Positions 42,724 through 51,507 are shown, counted from the first letter of the stretch. The stretch: 51,739 bases of DNA from Nostoc indistinguendum CM1-VF10 (GCA_019359215.1 JAHHHS010000048.1:1-51739), one strand, 5' to 3'. Translations and numbers: made by a program. The notes: generated by a model from the letters alone, not told the origin.

Positions 42724-43596
42724 ATGATTAAAAGCCCTCTCCGATATCCTGGTGGTAAGTCGAAAGCAATTAATCAAATAGTTGAATACTTACCAGAGAG
42801 TTTTTCGGAATTTCGGGAGCCTTTTGTGGGTGGTGGTTCTGTATTCATTTATTTAAGACAAAAGTTTCCTGATATCAAGATTTGGATTAACGATTTCAAC
42901 CGCGAACTCTTCTTATTTTGGAAGTTTGCCCAATCTGATCTATCTAAGTTAGCTAAAGAAGTTCGGCATATTAGAGTTAAATACACAGACGGCAAATTAC
43001 TCTTTGCAGAATTGACTAGTATAGATGTCAATAATTTATCTGATTTAGAAAGAGCAGTTCGGTTTTTCGTTCTCAATAGAATTACTTTTTCAGGAACTGT
43101 AGAATCAGGCGGTTTTTCTGAACAAGCTTTCCATAAAAGATTCACTGATTCTTCAATAGAACGGCTAGAAAAGTTAGAATATATTCTATCAGAAAATGTC
43201 CAAATTACTAATTTGGATTACAGCCACCTATTAAAATCAGAAGGGAAAGATGTATTTTTATTTTTAGATCCGCCATATTTTAGCGCTACTAAATCAAAGC
43301 TATACGGTAAAGATGGTGACTTGCACACTTCTTTTGAACATCAGAGATTTGCAAACCTTTTGCAGCAATGTCATCATAGCTGGTTAATTACCTACGATGA
43401 CTCATTGCACATTCGAGAAAATTTTCAATGGGCTAATATCTCAGAGTGGGAATTACAGTATGGGATGAATAATTATAAGCAGAGTGGTGCGGCTAAAGGA
43501 AAAGAGTTATTCATTACAAACTACGAAGTTAAACTTGATCAGGACTTACGCAAACAACAGCCGAAACCCTTATTCTCTGGTAGGGGCAATTCATGA
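42724..43596 (+). CDS. DNA adenine methyltransferase (Dam/D12 class)
   Basis: About 290 residues from ATG 42724; the TTG at 42718 is less likely. It starts MIKSPLRYPGGKSKAI, with SAM-binding EPFVGGGSV and catalytic LDPPYF, the hallmarks of D12-class N6-adenine methyltransferases. No restriction endonuclease is visible nearby, so it appears orphan; the target site cannot be predicted from sequence alone. Its last codons (GRGNS) and stop are formed by a 28-bp palindrome at 43580-43607, so the native C terminus may have been replaced. Confidence 0.9.
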   Translation: MIKSPLRYPGGKSKAINQIVEYLPESFSEFREPFVGGGSVFIYLRQKFPDIKIWINDFNRELFLFWKFAQSDLSKLAKEVRHIRVKYTDGKLLFAELTSIDVNNLSDLERAVRFFVLNRITFSGTVESGGFSEQAFHKRFTDSSIERLEKLEYILSENVQITNLDYSHLLKSEGKDVFLFLDPPYFSATKSKLYGKDGDLHTSFEHQRFANLLQQCHHSWLITYDDSLHIRENFQWANISEWELQYGMNNYKQSGAAKGKELFITNYEVKLDQDLRKQQPKPLFSGRGNS

Positions 43597-43607
43597 ATTG
43601 CCCCTAC
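43580..43607. repeat. 28-bp perfect palindrome spanning the methylase stop
   Basis: Arms GTAGGGGCAATTCA and TGAATTGCCCCTAC are exact complements with no spacer. It supplies the methylase stop codon (TGA at 43594-43596). Palindromes of this kind look like termini or relics of small dispersed elements. Confidence 0.85.
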
Positions 43608-43782
43608 AGTGTATAGTTTTGCGTAAGTCCTATTGATTTGCAAAAAAAATCACTAGTTCAGAATCTTGCTAATCCAGCTTTGCAATTAAGCCTTGAGATT
43701 TAAGCCTACTTTGATAGCTTCCAGTTTTCCGGTAGGATAACCCCATAGCTCTCAATATAGCTACAACATACAAACCTTAGCT

Positions 43783-44850
43783 ATGATAACTTCCCCAATC
43801 CCTGCTCAAGAATCCTCTGCTAGCTGGTATATCCTGCTGCAACAATTAATAGATGGCCAATCCTTGTCCCGTACTCAAGCTGCTGAATTGATGCAAGGTT
43901 GGCTTAGTGAAGCGGTTCCCCCAGAGTTATCAGGGGCTATTTTAACAGCCCTGAACTTTAGAGGCATTTCTGCCGACGAGTTAACCGGCATGGCTGAAGT
44001 ATTACAATCTCAATGTTCCCCACTCAGCACTCAGAAATCAGTACTTAGCACTGTAATAGATACCTGTGGCACTGGTGGAGATGGTTCATCAACCTTTAAT
44101 ATTTCTACAGCCGTTGCATTTGTCGCCGCAGCATCTGGTATACCTGTTGCCAAACACGGCAATCGTTCAGCCTCAAGTCTCACGGGGAGCGCAGATGTAT
44201 TGGAAGCCTTGGGTGTAAACTTGAGTGCATCCAGCGAAAAGGTGCAAGCCGCACTACAAGAGGTGGGGATCACTTTCTTGTTTGCCCCTGGTTGGCATCC
44301 AGCACTCAAGGCGGTTGCCTCATTACGGCGGACTTTGAAGGTGCGAACAATTTTTAATTTGCTCGGGCCGTTAGTAAATCCCTTGCATCCAACTGGGCAG
44401 GTGGTGGGGTTATTTACTCCTAAGCTTTTGGCAACAGTTGCCGAGGCTTTACAGAATTTGGGCAAGGAAAAAGCGATTGTGCTGCACGGACGAGAAAAAC
44501 TCGATGAGGCTGGGTTAGGAGATTTAACTGACTTGGCGGTGTTATCAGAGGGAGAAGTACAGTTAACTAGCATTAATCCCCTAGATTTGGATCTAACACC
44601 TGCTTCTATAGGTATGCTTCGAGGTGGAGATGTCCAAGAGAATGCGGTGATTCTGAAGGCGGTACTCCAAGGTAAGGGAACTCAGGCGCAACAAGATGCA
44701 GTTGCCTTAAATGCGTCGTTGGCGCTGCAAGTAGCGGGTACGATCGCACTCCTAGATCACGCCCAAGGGATTAAAATCGCTAAGGATATTCTACAAAGTG
44801 GGGCTGCTTGGACGAAGTTGGAGCAGTTAGTTGAGTTTCTGGGGAATTGA
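43783..44850 (+). CDS. trpD: anthranilate phosphoribosyltransferase
   Basis: 355 residues. CGTGGDGSSTFNIST (PRPP/phosphate loop), KHGNRSASSLTGSADVLEALG and RTIFNLLGPLVNP identify TrpD, which joins anthranilate to PRPP in tryptophan synthesis. Normal length. Its 3' end overlaps the convergent protease gene by 71 bp. No other trp gene is adjacent. Confidence 0.95.
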   Translation: MITSPIPAQESSASWYILLQQLIDGQSLSRTQAAELMQGWLSEAVPPELSGAILTALNFRGISADELTGMAEVLQSQCSPLSTQKSVLSTVIDTCGTGGDGSSTFNISTAVAFVAAASGIPVAKHGNRSASSLTGSADVLEALGVNLSASSEKVQAALQEVGITFLFAPGWHPALKAVASLRRTLKVRTIFNLLGPLVNPLHPTGQVVGLFTPKLLATVAEALQNLGKEKAIVLHGREKLDEAGLGDLTDLAVLSEGEVQLTSINPLDLDLTPASIGMLRGGDVQENAVILKAVLQGKGTQAQQDAVALNASLALQVAGTIALLDHAQGIKIAKDILQSGAAWTKLEQLVEFLGN

Positions 44851-45826
44851 ATTGCGATCGCAGTTGCGGACGAAATTCTACTACATTACGTTTAATGGTG
44901 ACATCGTAATTGCCAAAAAAGTCATGTCCTAGAAGTCCAGTTTCTAGTTCCGCACCTGCGATCGCTACTGCTACTTTATTCACTATTACCCCGCCAACTG
45001 CCATCGAATTAACATAGCCCACAGGAAATTCTACACCTCTAGAACTAGCGGTATTTGCCTTAGCTTTCCCTACTGTCACGATTCCCAAGGTATTTGCCAT
45101 CTCTTGGGTAATTACAGTGCCACTGGCTCCCGTATCCACAATCATCTCAAATTGTCGCTGGCCATTGAAGGTGACTTCGACAATTGGCGTTCCACCAAGC
45201 CGCCTTTTAATGGGGGCTGTAAATACTTCTGGATCTGGAATCACCACTGCTGATGAAGGTAAACCTGGCTCTATTGGTAACCGTTTTGTTTCTTGTGGAG
45301 GCAAGGTATACTTTGGCGTGATTGCTGTTTGGGGAACTGTAACTACTACCCTCTTCGGTTCGGCAAGGCGCACAGGGCGAGGAGCAGCTTGTTGTTGAGC
45401 ATATTTGATTTGGCGACGATATTCAGTGATTTTGGTTTGAGCGATCGCAAACTCTGGGCTTTGTCGCCGGACTCTTTGCATCAGCGCGATCGCATCCTGG
45501 TACTGATTCGCCACCAAAATCCAATCACCTGGAGATTGAGCAGATCGGCTGATGCTCCAAGCGCCAACCGCTTTGTCTAGCCCCATCTCAAAAAGACTTG
45601 GTTCACTGTCAGACGGCTCTAGCGGCTGTACTTCTGGAGTAGAGGTAACTGCTGGTGTTGCTGGTTCGACGGCAGGCTGTACTGATGCCTGATCCCCAAT
45701 TGGCGCGGGTTGCTCATTGCCACCAATCGCCGTGTTTCGTTGGTCTTCACTACAGGCAACACACAAAACCGCTAGAGCGCTTGATAGAAAAATTAGGGTT
45801 GCACGGGATAAAAAAGACTGAAGCAT
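44780..45826 (-). CDS. retropepsin-like aspartic protease lipoprotein
   Basis: About 348 residues from the ATG at 45826 (MLQSFLSRATLIF), chosen because a lipoprotein signal ending AVLCVAC follows directly; the GTG at 45862 is less likely. A Pro-rich linker (about 35-75), a TPR-like helical part (about 85-140) and a second linker lead to the retropepsin domain (about 210-320) with catalytic FEMIVDTGASGTVI and LLGHDFFG. A single DTG means it acts as a dimer. The substrate is unknown. The C-terminal 23 residues overlap trpD on the other strand. Confidence 0.85.
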   Translation of the reverse strand: MLQSFLSRATLIFLSSALAVLCVACSEDQRNTAIGGNEQPAPIGDQASVQPAVEPATPAVTSTPEVQPLEPSDSEPSLFEMGLDKAVGAWSISRSAQSPGDWILVANQYQDAIALMQRVRRQSPEFAIAQTKITEYRRQIKYAQQQAAPRPVRLAEPKRVVVTVPQTAITPKYTLPPQETKRLPIEPGLPSSAVVIPDPEVFTAPIKRRLGGTPIVEVTFNGQRQFEMIVDTGASGTVITQEMANTLGIVTVGKAKANTASSRGVEFPVGYVNSMAVGGVIVNKVAVAIAGAELETGLLGHDFFGNYDVTIKRNVVEFRPQLRSQFNSPETQLTAPTSSKQPHFVEYP

Positions 45827-45982
45827 AATTAATTTTAACCACCCAAGCTTTGCCAAAGCCACTCCCGCTAATTTAATTCCCTTTTAATTTTAATTAACTA
45901 TTCTAAAAACTCCCAATTGCTCAACTCATGGGATAATTAACAATCGCAGTATTGGGGAATGGGGAATAGGGAAGAGTTTTCC

Positions 45983-46010
45983 CAATGCCCAATGCCCAAT
46001 GCCCAATGCC
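45983..46010 (+). repeat. CAATGCC heptamer array, 4 copies, before carA
   Basis: Four exact tandem copies, preceded by GGGAAGAGTTTTCC. The frame through this array joins carA and could be mistaken for its N terminus. A nine-copy version lies downstream of carA (47258-47320). Confidence 0.9.
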
Positions 46011-46026
46011 CACTCCCCAATTTACT

Positions 46027-47193
46027 ATGCCCCTGACTGACGCAATACCAGCTTTACTTGTCCTGGCAGACGGAACCACTTATCGCGGTTGGTCTTTTGG
46101 TGCTACGGGAACCGCGATCGGAGAAGTGGTGTTCAACACTGGCATGACCGGCTACCAAGAAGTACTAACCGATCCCAGTTACTGCGGTCAAATTGTCATT
46201 TTTACCTATCCTGAATTAGGAAATACTGGCGTTAATCCTGAAGATGAGGAATCAAATGCGCCCCAAATTCGGGGTGCGATCGCTCGGAATATTTGTCACC
46301 GACCGAGTAACTGGCGATCAACACAATCCTTACCAGACTACCTTAAACAAAATCAAGTACCAGGGATATACGGCATTGATACCCGCGCTCTCACCCGCAA
46401 AATTCGGATGTTTGGAGCTATGAACGGAGGCATTTCCACAACCATTCTCGATGAAGCGGAATTGCTAGAGCTGGTACAGGCGGCTCCCAACATGGCGGGA
46501 TTGAATCTGGTTCGGGAAGTCACCACCCCAAATGCTTATGAATGGTCAGCTCCCACAATTCCAGCTTGGGAATTTAACTCTGAAACTGCGGAAAATCTTG
46601 GGGAGCCGTTTACCGTTGTTGCCCTTGACTTTGGTATAAAACGTAATATTTTGCGTCGCTTAACAAGTTATGGTTGTCGGGTAATTGTTGTGCCTGCTGA
46701 TACGCCACCAGAGGAAATTCTCAATTACAATCCAGATGGTGTGTTTCTTTCTAATGGGCCTGGCGACCCTGCTGCCGTCACTGAAGGGATTGCAACTGCT
46801 AAAGCGCTTCTGTTAAGTGAAAAGCCCATCTTTGGTATTTGTATGGGACACCAAATTTTAGGTCATGCACTAGGGGCAGAAACCTATAAACTCAAATTTG
46901 GTCACCGTGGTTTAAATCAGCCTGCCGGTTTACAACAACGGATAGAAATTACCAGCCAAAACCATAGTTTTGCTATTGACCCAGATTCTTTGCCTACAAC
47001 TGTTGTGGAAATCAGCCACCTGAACTTAAACGATCGCACCGTTGCCGGGGTACGTCACAAATCTCTACCTGTATTCTCTGTACAATATCACCCAGAAGCA
47101 AGTCCTGGCCCTCACGATGCTGATTACTTGTTTGAGCAATTTGTTCAAGTCATGCGAACAGCACGTCAAGCCGCAACAGCCGAAGTAAGGTAA
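46027..47193 (+). CDS. carA: carbamoyl-phosphate synthase small subunit
   Basis: 388 residues from ATG 46027 (MPLTDAIPALLVLADGTTYRG). An in-frame upstream ATG at 45985 would add a repeat-encoded PNAQCPMPTPQFT extension and is rejected. The N-terminal domain (about 10-140) has FNTGMTGYQEVLTDPSY; the class I amidotransferase domain has the catalytic Cys in FGICMGHQILG and His/Glu in YHPEASPGPHD. It releases ammonia from glutamine for carbamoyl phosphate (arginine and pyrimidines). carB is not in the window. Confidence 0.95.
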   Translation: MPLTDAIPALLVLADGTTYRGWSFGATGTAIGEVVFNTGMTGYQEVLTDPSYCGQIVIFTYPELGNTGVNPEDEESNAPQIRGAIARNICHRPSNWRSTQSLPDYLKQNQVPGIYGIDTRALTRKIRMFGAMNGGISTTILDEAELLELVQAAPNMAGLNLVREVTTPNAYEWSAPTIPAWEFNSETAENLGEPFTVVALDFGIKRNILRRLTSYGCRVIVVPADTPPEEILNYNPDGVFLSNGPGDPAAVTEGIATAKALLLSEKPIFGICMGHQILGHALGAETYKLKFGHRGLNQPAGLQQRIEITSQNHSFAIDPDSLPTTVVEISHLNLNDRTVAGVRHKSLPVFSVQYHPEASPGPHDADYLFEQFVQVMRTARQAATAEVR

Positions 47194-47257
47194 AAATAGG
47201 GAATGGGGAATAGGGTATGAAACATGGGAACTAACTTGGGACTAGGAAAGAGTTTTT

Positions 47258-47320
47258 CAATGCCCAATGCCCAATGCCCAATGCCCAATGCCCAATGCCC
47301 AATGCCCAATGCCCAATGCC
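47258..47320 (+). repeat. CAATGCC heptamer array, 9 copies, after carA
   Basis: Nine exact tandem copies preceded by AGGAAAGAGTTTTT, the same leader as the four-copy array at 45983. carA is therefore flanked by two copies of one repeat cassette in the same orientation. Confidence 0.92.
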
Positions 47321-47394
47321 CCAGTAGATTGTAGACAACTTGCTCAAAAACCATCTATACTTGAGCGTTCACTTTAACTCATGAGGAGGGAATT

Positions 47395-47757
47395 ATTGCT
47401 GAGCCACTGAATCTAACCGTTAGCCTGAGGGGCACTCGTGAAGTCCGGGATAACTGTCAGCTATTCCGCCTCACAGGTTTGTTAGATGCCTTTTCTGAGC
47501 CGACATTTCGCAAGGTACTTGGCAGTAAGATTGACGAGGGCCCTAAGCATATTATTTTGGATCTCTCACAAATCGACTTTATTGATAGCTCTGGCTTGGG
47601 TGCTTTGGTGCAGCTAGCCAAGCAGGCTCAAACTGCTGAAGGCACTTTGCAAATTGTCACGAATGCCCGGGTAACTCAAACGGTCAAGCTTGTTCGCCTA
47701 GAAAAGTTTCTCTCCCTGCAAAAATCAGTTGAAGAAGCTCTAGAAAACGTCAAGTAG
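47395..47757 (+). CDS. STAS-domain anti-sigma factor antagonist, probable ATT start
   Basis: About 120 residues. From 47401 the frame reads EPLNLTVSLRGTREVRDNCQ, then LFRLTGLLDAFSEPTFRKVL, and the STAS core LDLSQIDFIDSSGLGALVQLA with the phosphorylatable Ser in DSSGLG. Starting at the first ordinary codon (TTG 47479) would remove the first beta strand and leave no ribosome site. A strong GAGGAGGG (47383-47390) sits 4 bp before ATT at 47395, so ATT (giving MAEPLNLTV) is the best start; CTG 47407 is an alternative. STAS proteins bind anti-sigma kinases in partner-switch signalling. Confidence 0.78.
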   Translation: MAEPLNLTVSLRGTREVRDNCQLFRLTGLLDAFSEPTFRKVLGSKIDEGPKHIILDLSQIDFIDSSGLGALVQLAKQAQTAEGTLQIVTNARVTQTVKLVRLEKFLSLQKSVEEALENVK

Positions 47758-48331
47758 TCTTGATTGCTTGAACCGAGAGACCAATTCGGCTATCCAGATT
47801 CAACATCGGATAGCTTAATTTTTAAAACTTCTGGCAGAAAACCTCTCTCCTTGTGGGAGAGGCACAAAGCCAGTTAAGCTATTATGTTTAAAGTTGACCA
47901 ATAACAAAAATATAGACACCCAATTCTTGGGTCTGTAATTGTCGGCTAGAATATCAGATAAACAATCAAGTCTAAGAAATTTGTAAGAAACACAAAGTCA
48001 GCAGATTTCTTTATGGGTAAACTTGACTTGATACTGTATACTTAAAAATTGTCGCTTACCAAGTAAGCATTGGCAAGGCGATCAAGTAACAGGTGAGTTT
48101 GATGTCATGATTTTACACCATCTTAGACACAGACCACAAGTAAGCGCAATTTGATTTATAGGCGTTGACATTAGGATGATGTAAAATGCCAACTCTCAAT
48201 CAAAAAGATAGAATTAGTAAGTATTTCTGATAGTATTGATTATGCTAAGTATGGTATTATGGCTTACTTCAGAAAAATCAGTCTTTGCAAAAAATGCCTG
48301 CCAAATGTAGCCCGTCAAGGAATGATTTATT
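47758..48331. other. 574-bp gap before mini-RNase III
   Basis: A hairpin CTCTCC-ttgt-GGGAGAG at about 47850-47866 may end the STAS transcript. The rest is AT-rich with several scattered TTGAC and TATAC-like words, none at good promoter spacing. No gene is seen. Confidence 0.4.
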
Positions 48332-48811
48332 GTGAAGTCACAGGAGGAAGAGCTATTAGATACACAAGATGAAACTCCTAAACAGAGTTTATCTTGGACT
48401 CAAGCACTCTTGACAACCACAGCGCCATTCCAACAGATTTCCCTCTCACAAGTGCAACAAATTTCTCCTACTGCTTTAGCATATTTGGGGGATGCAATTT
48501 ATGAGTTGTATGTTAGAATGTTCTATCTGCTGCCATTGCAGCGGTCAGGAATTTACCATCGTTTGGTAGTGGAGCAGGTAAGAGCGGAAACACAAGCGCT
48601 ACATTTGCGATCGCTGGTTCCTCATTTAAGGGACATCGAATTAGAAATTGTCCGACGGGGTAGAAACGCCGCTACAGGACGCCCTAAGCGACTTAATCCC
48701 GAAATTTATCAACAGGCAACTAGTCTAGAAACCTTAATAGGCTACTTATATCTCACCGATTACCAGCGTCTAACCGAACTGTTGCAAATGCTTCATGTAG
48801 AAAAAGGGTGA
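48332..48811 (+). CDS. mrnC: mini-ribonuclease III
   Basis: 159 residues from GTG 48332. The RNase III-like catalytic core is ISPTALAYLGDAIYELYVR, with the second acidic site near the C terminus (SLETLIGYLYLTDYQRLTELL). There is no dsRNA-binding domain, as expected for the mini-III family that trims 23S rRNA ends. rlmB follows, the same neighbour as in many Gram-positive bacteria, consistent with ribosome maturation. Confidence 0.92.
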   Translation: MKSQEEELLDTQDETPKQSLSWTQALLTTTAPFQQISLSQVQQISPTALAYLGDAIYELYVRMFYLLPLQRSGIYHRLVVEQVRAETQALHLRSLVPHLRDIELEIVRRGRNAATGRPKRLNPEIYQQATSLETLIGYLYLTDYQRLTELLQMLHVEKG

Positions 48812-48911
48812 AAACTCAATTTCACAACAATAGGTAAAGCAGTAGATTAGGTTTTAGAAATTCAGGTAATCGGTATGTTCAACCATACGCTATATCATAT
48901 CCATCACTCAA

Positions 48912-49982
48912 ATGCAGAATAAACCGAGAAAAATCATCAAGACTTCTACTAATGAACCCAATCGTGGGCAACCCGTAAAAATTCAGGGCAAGCGTGTTGT
49001 TACTAATCCTACTCGCAATCCCAGAAAAGTAGATAGCAACCCGATTTCTGTTGCTAATCCCACTCGCAATCCCAGAAAAATAGATGTTGCTAATCCCACC
49101 CGCAATCCCAAAAAAATAGATAGCAACCCGATTTCTGGCAACTCCCGCCAACGAAATAACAACTTTTCCCAGCCGCCTGTATCTACACAACCCATAGAAG
49201 AAGATAACGATCTCATCTATGGTCGTCATCCAGTATTGAGTGCGTTGCAAAATCAGCGCAATCTCAATCGTCTCTGGATTACTACCCGTCTGCGCTACGA
49301 TCCCAGCTTTCACCATTTTCTCCTCCAAGCGAAGGAAAATGGCACAGTTATTGATGAGGTTGAACCTAAGCGCTTAGACTATCTCACCAACGGGGCCAAT
49401 CATCAAGGTGTGGCAGCACAAGTTGCTCCTTACGCCTACATCGAATTGCCCGATCTAATTGAACAGGCAAAAGCTGTAACCGATCCCGTAATTGTAGTAG
49501 CTGACGGAATTACTGATCCCCACAACTTGGGAGCAATTATTCGCACCGCCGAAGCAATAGGCGCTCAAGGTTTGGTGATTCCTCAAAGAAGAGCATCTGG
49601 GATAACTTCCACTGTCATGAAAGTGGCAGCAGGCGCTTTAGAAAATTTCGCTGTAGCTAGAGTTGTTAACCTCAGCCGCGCCTTAGAAGAGTTAAAAGAA
49701 GCTGGCTATTGGATTTATGGCACTGCTGCAAGTGGTAGCGAACCCGTACATACAGTGAATTTCACTGGCCCAATCGTTTTGGTCATCGGCTCAGAAGGTG
49801 AAGGTCTGGGTATGTTGACTCAACGTTCGTGTGATTTCTTGATATCGATTCCTCTACAAGGTAAGACTCCTAGCCTCAATGCTTCTGTAGCAGCAGGTAT
49901 GACACTTTATGAAATTTACCGTCAGCGATCGCTAAATACCCTGCACTTAGATAAATTACAAAAAAATTCTTTGAAAAAATAA
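48912..49982 (+). CDS. rlmB: 23S rRNA 2'-O-ribose methyltransferase, TrmH family
   Basis: 356 residues. A basic N-terminal region (about 1-85) contains three copies of a repeated NPTRNPRKID unit. The RNA-binding domain (about 95-170) starts DLIYGRHPVLSAL; the SPOUT domain (about 185-345) has VADGITDPHNLGAIIRTAEA, LVIGSEGEGLG and IPLQGKTPSLNASVAAGMTLYE, all TrmH/RlmB hallmarks with SAM in a knotted fold. The repeat region is extra compared with E. coli RlmB. Confidence 0.92.
   Translation: MQNKPRKIIKTSTNEPNRGQPVKIQGKRVVTNPTRNPRKVDSNPISVANPTRNPRKIDVANPTRNPKKIDSNPISGNSRQRNNNFSQPPVSTQPIEEDNDLIYGRHPVLSALQNQRNLNRLWITTRLRYDPSFHHFLLQAKENGTVIDEVEPKRLDYLTNGANHQGVAAQVAPYAYIELPDLIEQAKAVTDPVIVVADGITDPHNLGAIIRTAEAIGAQGLVIPQRRASGITSTVMKVAAGALENFAVARVVNLSRALEELKEAGYWIYGTAASGSEPVHTVNFTGPIVLVIGSEGEGLGMLTQRSCDFLISIPLQGKTPSLNASVAAGMTLYEIYRQRSLNTLHLDKLQKNSLKK
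48999..49118 (+). repeat. internal repeat in the rlmB N terminus
   Basis: Units of the form GTTGCTAATCCCACTCGCAA, then TCCCAGAAAAATAGAT, occur at about 49001, 49050 and 49085, with a spacer AGCAACCCGATTTCT seen twice (49032, 49122). The encoded unit VANPTRNPRKID is basic. Confidence 0.8.
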
Positions 49983-50068
49983 CCCTAACAGAGTATAAAG
50001 AAATGTAAAAGATAATAAAGCAACATATCGTTTAACACCCTGTAGACGTTTATAAACTCGCGAAAACC

Positions 50069-50371
50069 ATGAAAACCATTTGGCATAACCTCAAGGAAGT
50101 GTTACTTAACACATTCGACTCCCTCGGCTTGGCTTGGTGGGTAGAGATCGTGACGCAAAATCCCCGTTGCACATACTACTTCGGGCCATTCCTAAGTTCT
50201 TCTGAAGCAAGATTGTCAAGCATTGGATATATAGAAGATTTGGAGATCGAAGGAGCTACGGGAATTGCTGTAAATGTCAAGCGTTGCAAACCTAACACCT
50301 TAACAATTGCTGAAGACTTGGGGGAAAGATTTGACCGCAAAGTACAGCCTGCCTTTGGCGGTCAAATTTAA
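50069..50371 (+). CDS. DUF1816-domain protein
   Basis: 100 residues. LAWWVEIVTQNPRCTYYFGPFLSSSEA, then YIEDLEIEGATGI, matches the DUF1816 family of small cyanobacterial proteins, sometimes linked to phycobilisome linker-like CpcD domains. Soluble. Function unknown. Monocistronic. Confidence 0.82.
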   Translation: MKTIWHNLKEVLLNTFDSLGLAWWVEIVTQNPRCTYYFGPFLSSSEARLSSIGYIEDLEIEGATGIAVNVKRCKPNTLTIAEDLGERFDRKVQPAFGGQI

Positions 50372-50548
50372 GTTAAGTTAGTTAGGCCAGAGAATGAACC
50401 GGATGCGAGGATGCAGGGACGCAAAAACACGGAGACACTGAGAGAGAATTCTTTTACTGTGTTATTGCGTCTTTTCCACTCACCGCGTCACCACATCTTC
50501 ACTCTCCATTTCTCCTTCGTCAATAGTCAAAATTTTTAAAATATTCGA

Positions 50549-51397
50549 CTATTGACTACCAACTACCTGCGGATGTTCTTCCAGCCAATGGTCAATATCA
50601 TTCAGCACCTGCTGGGGGACTTCCCACGGAAAAAGATGGGCAGTGTTAGGATAGCACTGCCACTGAGAATTGTTCAGGTGTTGAGCAGTTTCTAAACTGG
50701 AATCAGATGTGATGTGGCGGTCTTGATCACCAGCAAGTACTAAACCAGGACATTGTATTTGTTGCAAATCTAGAAGTCGGTTGTATCCCGATTGAATTGC
50801 ACTCGAAAGGGCGCGAGTAGCAGCAGAAGAGGTTTGTAAATAAGCTGGTGCTGCTTCAGTCGCAATGTAGTTGTAAGTGGTAGATGTATGTTGTTGAATT
50901 AGGTAGCGGAAAAGCGATCGCTTACCAAAAGTTTCAATATTCCATTGCCAACTCGGTTTTATATAGTTTAGTAGGCCAGCAACGCCAGTATATAAATTAT
51001 CCTGCCAAGTGATAGGAGGATGACTGCCACGGGGTTTTGCGGCTGTCGCCACCAAAATCAGCCCTGTAATACGCTCTGGCAAACGTAATGCCAGTTCCAT
51101 TGCCAGAATGCCCCCAAGTGACCATCCCAATACTAAACACTTTTCAATCTCAAAGCGGTCTAGCAGGGCTTCTAAATCAGTCAAATGGTCATTCATATCA
51201 AAATTGCCATTCCAGCGACTTTTGCCGTATCCACGTAAATCAGGGGCAAAAGTTTTATAGCGTTTTGATAAATGATTGGTAAATACAGAAAGACTACGAC
51301 CAGTACCAGGATGACCATGTAAGCCCAGAATGGGGAATCCTTGACCTTGGATGTAGACATTGAGACGTGCAGCAGTGGTAGGATGGCGATCGCTCAT
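50549..51397 (-). CDS. alpha/beta hydrolase
   Basis: 282 residues. Oxyanion region GLHGHPGTG, nucleophile elbow LGWSLGG (Ser in G-W-S-L-G), acid in AGDQDRHIT and the final His in PNTAHLFPWE complete the triad. The lid (about 130-200) is aromatic-rich. The substrate is unknown. The ATG is inside TAATG with the upstream small ORF, so translation is coupled. Confidence 0.88.
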   Translation of the reverse strand: MSDRHPTTAARLNVYIQGQGFPILGLHGHPGTGRSLSVFTNHLSKRYKTFAPDLRGYGKSRWNGNFDMNDHLTDLEALLDRFEIEKCLVLGWSLGGILAMELALRLPERITGLILVATAAKPRGSHPPITWQDNLYTGVAGLLNYIKPSWQWNIETFGKRSLFRYLIQQHTSTTYNYIATEAAPAYLQTSSAATRALSSAIQSGYNRLLDLQQIQCPGLVLAGDQDRHITSDSSLETAQHLNNSQWQCYPNTAHLFPWEVPQQVLNDIDHWLEEHPQVVGSQ

Positions 51398-51507
51398 TAC
51401 TCGTTGTTCTCCTGTCTAGCGATCGCTTGTATCGTTGTCGTATTTGCTTCAGCCCTTTCTGCTGTTTGCTCTAAAATTGCCTCAATTCGATTTGGCCTTT
51501 CTGTCAT
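51397..51507 (-). CDS. 36-residue ORF coupled to the hydrolase
   Basis: It reads MTERPNRIEAILEQTAERAE, then ANTTTIQAIARQENNE, and stops in TAATG, sharing bases with the hydrolase start. The RIEAILEQ...A-N-x-x-I-x-A-I pattern is a short coiled coil of a kind common in cyanobacterial small proteins. It is too short for most gene finders. The HIP1 site GCGATCGC lies within it. Function unknown. Confidence 0.6.
   Translation of the reverse strand: MTERPNRIEAILEQTAERAEANTTTIQAIARQENNE

Noticed and set aside
44031..44573. 180-residue ORF antisense to trpD
   Set aside because: Codon-shadow of trpD with no recognisable domain.
45985..46026. Longer carA N terminus
   Set aside because: The 14 extra residues are encoded by CAATGCC repeats; family similarity starts at ATG 46027.
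47258..47320. CRISPR or phase-variation tract
   Set aside because: Nine contiguous 7-mers without spacers, outside any reading frame; this is the short tandem heptamer type common in Nostoc.
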